Positions 56,319 through 62,943 of a stretch of 64,000 nt of DNA are shown here, in pieces. Source of the DNA: Nocardia takedensis NBRC 100417. Lineage in GTDB: Bacteria > Actinomycetota > Actinomycetes > Mycobacteriales > Mycobacteriaceae. Each line of letters begins with the position of its first letter. Position 1 is the first letter of the stretch. The position numbers and the translations under genes are program-made. Location: contig NZ_BAGG01000064.1 of assembly GCF_000308695.1 (NCBI RefSeq), positions 1-64,000 on the forward strand. The letters run 5' to 3'. Under the pieces are notes generated by a model. It was not told the origin of the DNA. It worked only from the letters and a program-made list of their open reading frames with translations, and searched no databases.

Positions 56319-56347
56319 CGCGCCGGGATCACGGTGATCCCGGCGCG
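56319..56347. terminator. Long stem terminator at the end of the amine dehydrogenase operon
   Basis: CGCGCCGGGATCAC (56319-56332) and GTGATCCCGGCGCG (56334-56347) are exact complements around a single G, so in RNA about 12 pairs with a 5-nt loop. It lies 6 nt after the mauF-like stop on the minus strand and 99 nt after the plus-strand stop at 56220. Confidence 0.85.
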
Positions 56348-56353
56348 AGAACT

Positions 56354-57187
56354 TTACAGGGCCAGGGCGGCGAAGGCGCCGAGTCCGACCAGGACCGCGC
56401 CGGTGAGTACTTGGACGCGGCGGTCAACCAGGCACATCAGCGACAGGAAGCCGGGCATCGACCCGCCGCGGCGGGTGTGCAGGACAGCCAGCGCCGAGGG
56501 CAGGCAGCGGCCGAGCGAGACCGTGGTGAACAGGGCCGCGCCCAGGGCGGGCGAACCGATCGCGGCGACGCCCAGCACCAGCAGGTAGTAGGCGCTGGAG
56601 CGGATGAAGATGAGAAATCCGGGGCCGATGATCGCGCCGAACAGCAGCGAGACCTTCCACGGTTCGGCGCTGCGGCGCAGGTGCCGCGGCAACTGCTGTC
56701 GGCGCATCGGGGTCGGCAGGGACAGCAATCCGAGTTCGTGCAGGCCGTAGGCCACCGCGAGGACCGCCCAGGCGCCGAGCAGCAGGCCGATCGGGACGAA
56801 GCCGAGCGCGAGTCCACCGAAGGCGCCCAGCAGCGCGCCGGTCACCGCACCGGTGCCCACCGAACCCAGTGCGTGCCAGCCCAGGCGTCGCACGGGGGTG
56901 GACGACCCGCGCCTGCCGGGTTGCTTGGGGGCCACCACGACGCCGGCGACCGACATGCCGCAGGTGGACCAGTTGGCGGCCAACGCGGTGATCAGTGCCG
57001 CGCCCACGACCGCGCCGGTGAGTCCGGTCTGCGGTGCGGGCGCGAGCGCGAAGGCCACACCCGCACCCGCCGCCGCGGACAGCGCGGGCAACGTCAGTCG
57101 GGACCCGAGGCCGACCGAGCGCGGGAGTTCGGGCCGCAACTGCGGCAGGTCGTCGGGCAGTGCTTCGTGATCGAGCAGCGTTGTCAT
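56354..57187 (-). CDS. mauF: MauF-like membrane protein of TTQ amine dehydrogenase biogenesis
   Basis: 277 residues from ATG 57187, with GGAG upstream. About six hydrophobic helices. Two cysteines lie at membrane borders, NWSTCGMSV near residue 85 and SLGRCLPSAL near 225, with a central loop PTPMRRQQLPRHLRRSAEPW. This layout (polytopic, two cysteines, CcdA/DsbD-like) matches MauF, an accessory membrane protein needed for amine dehydrogenase formation. Last gene of the operon, 25 nt after the cupredoxin gene. The MauF assignment rests on context and layout; a general thiol-redox membrane protein is the alternative. Confidence 0.65.
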   Translation of the reverse strand: MTTLLDHEALPDDLPQLRPELPRSVGLGSRLTLPALSAAAGAGVAFALAPAPQTGLTGAVVGAALITALAANWSTCGMSVAGVVVAPKQPGRRGSSTPVRRLGWHALGSVGTGAVTGALLGAFGGLALGFVPIGLLLGAWAVLAVAYGLHELGLLSLPTPMRRQQLPRHLRRSAEPWKVSLLFGAIIGPGFLIFIRSSAYYLLVLGVAAIGSPALGAALFTTVSLGRCLPSALAVLHTRRGGSMPGFLSLMCLVDRRVQVLTGAVLVGLGAFAALAL

Positions 57188-57212
57188 GGTGATCTCCTGA
57201 GGTGACGGCACG

Positions 57213-57512
57213 TCAGCCGAAGTGCACGATTCCGGACATGTAGGGGTGGATCGAGCATCGGTACTCGATGTCACCGGGAGCGGGGAAGCTGAAGCGGTAG
57301 GTCGAATCGCCGTGCACGCCGCTGTCGAAGACGCCGTCGGCGTGCACCTCGTGCAGCAGACCGCCGTCCTCGAAACGCCATTCGACGGTGCCGCCCACCG
57401 GGATACGGACCTCGCTGGGCGCGAAACGGACCTGGTCGACGCGGATCACGGCGTCGGGTGTCGGCGCGGACGAGCATCCGGCGAGCAGGAGCGCGGCGGA
57501 AGCGAACAGCAC
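57213..57512 (-). CDS. Cupredoxin lipoprotein, amicyanin/plastocyanin-like (first copy)
   Basis: About 99 residues. The type 1 copper ligands are visible: His in GGLLHEV and the C-terminal loop YRCSIHPYMSG giving Cys, His and Met. A lipobox LLLAGC precedes the mature part, so it is lipid-anchored. The start is unsure: GTG 57512 gives a very short signal without basic residues; CTG 57518 is the only other nearby option in frame. It begins 3 nt before the end of the second cupredoxin gene, so the two are coupled. Role: one-electron carrier from the TTQ enzyme. Confidence 0.8.
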   Translation of the reverse strand: MLFASAALLLAGCSSAPTPDAVIRVDQVRFAPSEVRIPVGGTVEWRFEDGGLLHEVHADGVFDSGVHGDSTYRFSFPAPGDIEYRCSIHPYMSGIVHFG

Positions 57513-57514
57513 GC

Positions 57515-57847
57515 TCAGTCCCGCACGACGACGGTGCCGACCATCATCGGATGCGGGGTGCAGTGGTAGGCGAAAGTGCCCGCGGCGTCGAAGGTGTGCG
57601 TGTAGCTGCCCTCGGTGACCAGGTCGCTGCGGAATCCGCCCGCGTCGTCCACCACGTCGTGCGGCAGGCCGTTGTCGTCGAAGACCCATTCCACGCTCTG
57701 CCCCTTGCTGATCGTCACCGAGGCCGGGCTGTAGCTCATGTCGCGCACGTGGATGGTCGCGGCGGGCGCTTCGCCGGAGTCGCCGCCGCACGCGGTGAGC
57801 CCGAGCAGTGCGGTGGTCGCGGCGGCCAGGACCAGGAGCTTGTGCAT
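57515..57847 (-). CDS. mauC: Amicyanin-like cupredoxin lipoprotein (second copy)
   Basis: 110 residues from ATG 57847. Lipoprotein signal MHKLLVLAAATTALLGLTAC with C20 as the lipidated residue. The single cupredoxin domain has copper ligands in NGLPHDVV (His) and YHCTPHPMMVG (Cys, His, Met), the latter the amicyanin loop length and sequence. Amicyanin is the direct electron acceptor of methylamine dehydrogenase. In proteobacteria it is soluble and periplasmic; here it is tethered to the outside of the membrane. 9 nt after the multicopper oxidase stop. Confidence 0.87.
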   Translation of the reverse strand: MHKLLVLAAATTALLGLTACGGDSGEAPAATIHVRDMSYSPASVTISKGQSVEWVFDDNGLPHDVVDDAGGFRSDLVTEGSYTHTFDAAGTFAYHCTPHPMMVGTVVVRD

Positions 57848-57856
57848 CGTTACCTC

Positions 57857-59416
57857 TCATCGGACGTACATCAGGTTGGCCGTCATCCCGGCCTCGAAGT
57901 GATAGGCGTTGTGGCAGTGGAACATCCACTCGCCCGGGTTGTCGGCGTCGAATTCGATCGCCAGCGACGCGCCGGGCAGCACGTTGACGGTGTCGCGGCG
58001 CAGTCCGCCGTAGTCGGGGATGGCGAAGGTGTGGCCGTGGGTGTGCATGGGGTGCCACATGGTCGACCGGTTGCGCAGGGTGATCCGCACCCGCTCACCG
58101 GTTTTCACGATCAGGCGACCGGCGTCCGGCCCGGCCATGGCCCAGACGTAGCGGTCGCCCGCTTGCAGCAGATCCACGGAGTAGTCGCGGTCGAGCGGGC
58201 GCCGCGCGAGGCGCACCCGCTCGGCGGGCCGCAACGCGCTCTCGGTGACCAGTTGTCTGCCGAGTTCCGGAATCGTCCCGCCCACATCGGGATTCGCCAT
58301 CGGCGCGGCATCGGTGCTGCGCAGCACGGTCGAGGCGTAGCCGGGGCGGCCCTCCACGGCGGCGACCACCGGCCACGCGCCCGAGGCCACGGTGACCAGC
58401 ACGTCGTAGCGCTGGGCCATGCCGATCAGGAGGGCGTCGGCCTCGGTCGGGATCACGTCGTAGCCGTCCACGGCGATCACCGTGAGCCGGTGCCCGGCGA
58501 CGGCGAACCGGTACGGGGTCTCGGCTCCCGCGTTGACGATCCGCAACCGCAGTCGGGTGCCCGGCGCGGCCTCGAGCACCGCCGGATCGTTCGGGGGTCG
58601 CCCGTTGATCAGGTGCAGCGGGTAGCCGATGTGCTGGGTCATGCCGCCGAGCGCGGTCGACTCCCCGTGGCCCGCGCCGGTCAATGCCGCCGCCACCGCC
58701 GCCGCGTCCGCGCCCACCGGTGCGGGAGTCGCGCCGCCGTGCCCCGCGTGCCCGCCGTGCAGATTCGGGTTGAGCGCGGCCATCACGGCGTCGGGGGTGG
58801 CGCCCAGTCCGTCGACCCAGTCGTCGAGGACGAGTACGGCGTCGGCGTCGGCCCCGCTCGCGTCGGCCGGGTCCTCCACCACGAGCGCGCCGAACAGGCC
58901 GCGGTCGGCTTGCAGTCCCGAATGCGAGTGGTACCAGTAGGTTCCGGGATCGGGGGCGACGAAACGGTACTCGAACGCGCCGCCGGGGGCGATCGGCGGC
59001 TGGGTGACCGGCGGCACGCCGTCCATGTCGTTGCGGATCCGGATGCCGTGCCAGTGGACGCTGGTGTCGGTCGGCAGGGTGTTGGTGATCCGGGCCGCGA
59101 GGGTGTCGCCCGCGGTCAGTCGCAGCAGCGGCGCGACCGCCGCGCCCCCGTAGGTCCAGGTGTCCACCAGACGTCCGCCGAGGTCGACGGTGGCCGGACC
59201 GGCGGTGAGCTCGTGACCGACCACCCGGCCGGTGGCCGTGCGCGCCGCCTCGGCGGCGGCCACCTCCGGATCGGAGGGCTTGATGTAGTCCGGGGGCGAG
59301 CCGGCGCTGCCCGAGGAAGTGCCGCACCCGCTCACCCCGACCGCGCCGAGCCCGGCCAGGCCGACGCCGGCTGTCGCGAGCGACAGGAACCGGCGTCGAC
59401 CCAGCACGGCGTTCAT
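57857..59416 (-). CDS. Multicopper oxidase (Tat-exported) in the mau operon
   Basis: 519 residues from ATG 59416, overlapping the mauB stop (ATGA). Twin-arginine signal LGRRRFLSLATAGVGLAG, with a cysteine at 31 in GVSGC, so possibly also lipidated. All four copper motifs are intact: HWHG (H121, H123), WYHSH (H163, H165), WHPMHTHGH, and HCHNAYHFEAGM (H500, C501, H502, H506, M511). M511 is the axial type 1 ligand, so this is a three-domain laccase/CueO-like oxidase. A His/Gly-rich insert (LHGGHAGHGG) lies in the middle, as in copper-handling oxidases. Reduces oxygen to water. Its place between mauB and the cupredoxins suggests a role in amine oxidation or TTQ formation. Confidence 0.9.
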   Translation of the reverse strand: MNAVLGRRRFLSLATAGVGLAGLGAVGVSGCGTSSGSAGSPPDYIKPSDPEVAAAEAARTATGRVVGHELTAGPATVDLGGRLVDTWTYGGAAVAPLLRLTAGDTLAARITNTLPTDTSVHWHGIRIRNDMDGVPPVTQPPIAPGGAFEYRFVAPDPGTYWYHSHSGLQADRGLFGALVVEDPADASGADADAVLVLDDWVDGLGATPDAVMAALNPNLHGGHAGHGGATPAPVGADAAAVAAALTGAGHGESTALGGMTQHIGYPLHLINGRPPNDPAVLEAAPGTRLRLRIVNAGAETPYRFAVAGHRLTVIAVDGYDVIPTEADALLIGMAQRYDVLVTVASGAWPVVAAVEGRPGYASTVLRSTDAAPMANPDVGGTIPELGRQLVTESALRPAERVRLARRPLDRDYSVDLLQAGDRYVWAMAGPDAGRLIVKTGERVRITLRNRSTMWHPMHTHGHTFAIPDYGGLRRDTVNVLPGASLAIEFDADNPGEWMFHCHNAYHFEAGMTANLMYVR

Positions 59417-60717
59417 TCCAGGACCTCCGGCGTGATCAGTTCGGTGACCGATTCGACGTTGCCGTCCAGGTCGACCGCGCTGACCTGGTTCCCGGTGGCC
59501 GCGTCGAATCCGAGGAGCCGTTGCGGGGCTTCGCCGTCCGCCTCGGACCCGTCGCCCAGCACGTAGAAGGTCGACCCGTCCACGCTGTAGGTCATCGAGG
59601 TCCACGCCGTGATCCCGAGATCGGCGAGGGTGTAGGTGCGCAACGGCGCGAGGTTCGCCGCGTCGAACACCACGACCTTGGCCACCGAACCCCCGCGCGC
59701 GGAGTCGGGGTGCACGGGCGTGTCGGTGTAGGCGATGGCCAGGCGGGTGCCGGTCGCGTTGATGACGTTGTGCGCGAACCGGCCCGAGGGATCGCCCGCG
59801 TTGCCGATCGGTTTCACCGGCCCCGAGGGCAGTCCCCGCGCGAAGTCGAGGACGAACACGTCGCCGTTCTCGCTGACCAGCAGCGCCTTCTTCGCGGCGG
59901 CGGCGAAAGTGGTGGTGCGGGTGCTCACGAAATCGTCGGGCAGCACTTTCGCCCGGCCCGCCTCCTTCGGCACACCGTCCGCGCCGATGGCGACGTGCAG
60001 CAGTTCGCGGGTGTCCTCGCAGACGCTGTAGAGGTCGTGGCCGACCAGCCAGGTGAACGGGCCACAGCCCACGATCCGGACGGCGCCGCTCTCCTTGCGC
60101 GCCTCGAGGTCGATCACCCGGATGCCGTAGAGCCCGTCGTCCCAGGTGACGAAATATCTGCCGTCCGAGGTGACCGCGTTGGAGCCGGGCCGCGAATGCA
60201 CCCGCGCCACCTCGGGCAGGGCGACCTCGGCGGGCTCGAGCAGGTTGCCGGAGTAGGTGCTGACGGTGAAGTCCGCCGCGCCGCGCGACCCGCGGGGACG
60301 CCACACCTCGGCGGCGAGCACCGCGGGGTCGTCGGCGGAGTCCATCACGAAGCCGTGCACCACCGGGTCCCAGATGCCGGGGCCGACCACGACGCGGGTG
60401 GTGATCTTGCCGGTGGCGGGGTCGATGGCGTTGACCGTCATCTCCAGTTTCCCGAAATCGCCTTCCACGCCCAGGATCTGGGTCTTCGCGATGGGTTGGA
60501 TCTCGCCGACGTGCAGCGGTTCGGGGAACTGCCCGCCGATCGGCTGGTCCTTGTCGCCCAGGCCGATGCCAGGCCCCGGCTTGCTGAAAGTGACAGTGGG
60601 ATAGGTGACTTCGGTCGAGGACGCGCTGTCCTCGGAATCGGAGGACCCGCAGGAGGTGACGGCCAGGACCGCGGCCAAGGGTACGGCGGCCAGTGCCGCG
60701 CGACGATATCCGTTCAC
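59413..60717 (-). CDS. mauB: Amine dehydrogenase large subunit (MauB/AauB-like), lipoprotein
   Basis: 434 residues from GTG 60717, overlapping the mauA stop (GTGA). Lipoprotein signal with RR at 5-6, hydrophobic core, and C23 in AVTSC. The rest is a seven-bladed beta-propeller of the quinohaemoprotein/amine dehydrogenase heavy-chain type, with repeated blades such as SDGRYFVTWDDGLYGIRVIDLEA, ASVSENGDVFVLDF-like and GTRLAIAYTDTPVHPDS, and SMTYSVDGSTFYVLGDGS near the end. It shapes the substrate channel and docks the TTQ light chain. In proteobacteria it is soluble; here it is membrane-tethered. Adjacent to mauA, as in all known mau clusters. Confidence 0.85.
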   Translation of the reverse strand: MNGYRRAALAAVPLAAVLAVTSCGSSDSEDSASSTEVTYPTVTFSKPGPGIGLGDKDQPIGGQFPEPLHVGEIQPIAKTQILGVEGDFGKLEMTVNAIDPATGKITTRVVVGPGIWDPVVHGFVMDSADDPAVLAAEVWRPRGSRGAADFTVSTYSGNLLEPAEVALPEVARVHSRPGSNAVTSDGRYFVTWDDGLYGIRVIDLEARKESGAVRIVGCGPFTWLVGHDLYSVCEDTRELLHVAIGADGVPKEAGRAKVLPDDFVSTRTTTFAAAAKKALLVSENGDVFVLDFARGLPSGPVKPIGNAGDPSGRFAHNVINATGTRLAIAYTDTPVHPDSARGGSVAKVVVFDAANLAPLRTYTLADLGITAWTSMTYSVDGSTFYVLGDGSEADGEAPQRLLGFDAATGNQVSAVDLDGNVESVTELITPEVLE

Positions 60718-61394
60718 GACCCGGCACCCACCTTCGGGCGCGCGGCCGGACGGGCCTGGCAGTCGGCGCCGATGATCGGGGCCATCGTGCACGTGTAGGC
60801 CTGCGATTCGTCGGAGACGCACCAGATGATCTCCTGGTCGTAGCTGCCGCTGACCGGGTTGTACATGCGGGCCTGCATATCCGGTTCGCCGCAGAAGGCA
60901 TCCGAACAACTGGGCGCGCCGCAGCAGTCGTAGTAGGCGATGAGGTAGGTCTTGTTGTCGGCCGGGTTGGTGCAGCAGCCCACCCAGAACTCCGCGCCGG
61001 GCTTGGAACCCGGTGCGCAGGTGGTCAATCCGCCGCCCTGACAGGCCGCGCACGAGGTGCCGTCCATATTGCACCAGCGCCAGTAGTCGCATTCGGCGGG
61101 ATTGCCGCCCGTGTACTCCGGCACCTGCGGTTCGGCCAGGACCGGGGGCTGCGCGCCCGCCCGCGAGACCGGCAGCGCGCCGATCACCGCGACACCCGAC
61201 GCGCCCAGCGTCCAGCGGCCGATCCGGGAGATCATCGACCGCCGCGAGGTCCGTTCGGAGAGTTTGCGGCTCGATCGGCTCACCAGGCCACCGCCGCCGC
61301 CCGCCATCCATTCGGCCTGCGCGGCCACCGTCTGCTCGTCGACCGGATAGCGTTGCTCACTGCTCGCGGGATGGTCGTGGGGGTGTTCGTTCAT
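60714..61394 (-). CDS. mauA: TTQ amine dehydrogenase light subunit
   Basis: 226 residues from ATG 61394, with GGAG upstream. A long Tat-type leader (SRRSMISRIGRWTLGASGVAV at 50-70) precedes the mature domain from about residue 80. Aligning by eye with Paracoccus MauA, the TTQ tryptophans are W137 (EFWVGC, Trp57 there) and W191 (EIIWC, Trp108). The catalytic aspartates are D111 (NMDG, Asp32) and D156 (YYDCC, Asp76). All twelve structural cysteines are kept, plus two extra at C141 and C212. The subunit oxidises a primary amine to aldehyde and ammonia and passes electrons to amicyanin. Amine range unknown: methylamine, arylalkyl or other. Confidence 0.93.
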   Translation of the reverse strand: MNEHPHDHPASSEQRYPVDEQTVAAQAEWMAGGGGGLVSRSSRKLSERTSRRSMISRIGRWTLGASGVAVIGALPVSRAGAQPPVLAEPQVPEYTGGNPAECDYWRWCNMDGTSCAACQGGGLTTCAPGSKPGAEFWVGCCTNPADNKTYLIAYYDCCGAPSCSDAFCGEPDMQARMYNPVSGSYDQEIIWCVSDESQAYTCTMAPIIGADCQARPAARPKVGAGS

Positions 61395-61423
61395 GGTCAC
61401 TCCGTTCGTCGGAAGGGGAACTC

Positions 61424-62032
61424 TCAGGCGGCGCCGCGCGCGGCGGCCGCGGTGTGCAGGTGCTGGAGCGAGGGAGTGCCGGATTCCACTGCGTTGAGCA
61501 GGCTTTCGACCTGGGCCATGTGGTTGCACAGGCCCTTGGCGCGGATCTTGCCGTGCTCGTCGAGCATCACCCCGAACGGCGTGGTGCCCACCTGGTAGGC
61601 GATGCCGACGTCGCGGCCGTCCACGTAGCTCAGTTCGGGGCCGATGCCCGCGCCCGCCAGGAATTCGGCGTGCTCGCGGGCGGTGCCGTCCGAGATCAGC
61701 ACGATGTCGAGGTCGCCCTCGCCCTTGGCCATCGCCTTCATGCCCGGCAGCAGCGATTTGCAGGTCGAGCACCCCGGCGCGGTGAACAGCAGCAGTTGCG
61801 GGCGCTCACGGTGCCCGCCGACGCTCACGGTGCGGCCGAGGTGGTCGGTGAGACCGTGGAAGGTGGGCCCGGCCTGCTCGATCTTCGGGCCGGTGTCCAT
61901 CATCCGGGCCCCGAGCGGGCCGAGGCGGACCTGCACGCGGCCGATCTCCCGGGCCAACCCGAGGATCATCAGCAGCAGCGCGCCGACCGCCGCGGTGAGC
62001 AGCAGGACCATGGTGAGCAGGAAAAAGGTCAT
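61424..62032 (-). CDS. mauD: MauD-like thioredoxin-fold disulfide protein
   Basis: 202 residues. N-terminal anchor helix at 1-25, then a thioredoxin fold outside the membrane with the CxxC motif C88-S-T-C91 (TAPGCSTCKSLLPGM) and a cis-proline loop VGTTPFGVMLD. MauD is required for correct pairing of the many disulfides of the light chain; without it MauA is degraded in Paracoccus. Directly upstream of mauA and downstream of mauE, the standard order. Confidence 0.9.
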   Translation of the reverse strand: MTFFLLTMVLLLTAAVGALLLMILGLAREIGRVQVRLGPLGARMMDTGPKIEQAGPTFHGLTDHLGRTVSVGGHRERPQLLLFTAPGCSTCKSLLPGMKAMAKGEGDLDIVLISDGTAREHAEFLAGAGIGPELSYVDGRDVGIAYQVGTTPFGVMLDEHGKIRAKGLCNHMAQVESLLNAVESGTPSLQHLHTAAAARGAA

Positions 62033-62049
62033 GGGACAGTACCTTTCGA

Positions 62050-62637
62050 TCAGTAGCGGCTGAGCGCGGAGACGGCGCGCAGTTCGATGGCGGCGTCGGT
62101 GAGGTAGTCGTCCACCGGACGGCGGCCCAACGACATCACCGAGCGGGCGTACAGACCCACGCCGAGCACCGCGACGGCGAACAGGCCGATCCCGGCCCCC
62201 GCGGCCCGGTCGAATCCGGACAAGGGCGGGGTCGTGACGAGTACGGCGGCGGAGATCGCGAGGACGGCGGCGCGGACGGCGTGCCACCAGCCGATCCGCG
62301 CGACCTCGTCGCCGCCCGCCGCGAAGGCGAAGCATCCGCAGTCCAGATCGCGGCGACCCCGCGCGAGATTCACCGTGAGCGCCGCGAAGAACACGGCGAA
62401 CAACGCCGCCGCCGCGGCCCCGGCGAGCCGCGGCGCGCCGCCGATCACCAGCGCCGCGCCCAGCACGATCTCCACCCACGGCAACACCGTGGCGATCCAC
62501 GGCGCGAGGGCATCCGGCAGCAACCGGTACCCGCGCACCGCCCGGGTCAGCCGGGCGCGGTCGCCGACCTTCGGGACACCCGCCCACAACAGCGTCGCGC
62601 CCAGCGCACTCGACAGAGCTGCCCACAGCATCGGCAC
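62050..62637 (-). CDS. mauE: MauE-like membrane protein
   Basis: 195 residues from GTG 62637, chosen because GGAG lies 6 nt upstream; GTG 62643 sits directly against that site, and ATG 62631 is a third option. Four or five helices with the DoxX/MauE fold and the cysteine pair LDCGCF in the loop after the third helix. MauE works with MauD in disulfide formation during light-chain maturation. First gene of the operon; the promoter must lie in 62644-62943. Confidence 0.87.
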   Translation of the reverse strand: MPMLWAALSSALGATLLWAGVPKVGDRARLTRAVRGYRLLPDALAPWIATVLPWVEIVLGAALVIGGAPRLAGAAAAALFAVFFAALTVNLARGRRDLDCGCFAFAAGGDEVARIGWWHAVRAAVLAISAAVLVTTPPLSGFDRAAGAGIGLFAVAVLGVGLYARSVMSLGRRPVDDYLTDAAIELRAVSALSRY

Positions 62638-62643
62638 GCTCAC

Positions 62644-62943
62644 CTCCTTCGACGAACCCCGGACCTCCGGGGTGGTGGAACGAGAATGCGCGGGCGATGC
62701 GTCGTCGCCGGGTCCGCGGAGTTACCCGTCGCGGTTCGCCGAGTGAGTCGGCGGAAGACGCTGTCGCGGCAGGTCACCCACGATCACCGCGCCCGGCAGG
62801 TGGGATCGGTCACACCTCCCGGCAAGCGCGGGGCGATTTTGGCGGGCGATTCCCACTCGGCGGTCTCCCGGCCGTCACACGGGAAACATCCGCGCAATCC
62901 GACGCTCGTAGATTGCGATTCCTGATCGACTCGCGGGAGGACC
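62644..62943. other. Divergent promoter region of the mau-type operon and the permease
   Basis: 300 nt without a gene between the two divergent starts (62637 and 62944). It carries the imperfect palindrome at 62798-62817 and a second GGTCACC/GATCACC-rich stretch at 62772-62788, but no clear -35/-10 pair. CGGGAGG before ATG 62944 is the permease RBS. Confidence 0.6.
62798..62817. promoter_or_regulatory. Candidate operator of the amine dehydrogenase regulon
   Basis: AGGTGGGATCGGTCACACCT is a 20-bp imperfect palindrome, with 8 of 10 paired positions matching, near the middle of the divergent region. No regulator gene is in the window; a LysR (MauR-like) or GntR protein encoded elsewhere is possible. 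Confidence 0.4.

Noticed and set aside
57458..59566. 702-codon plus-strand frame across the mau cluster
   Set aside because: Antisense to the multicopper oxidase and cupredoxin genes, composition V/G/H/R-rich without domains.
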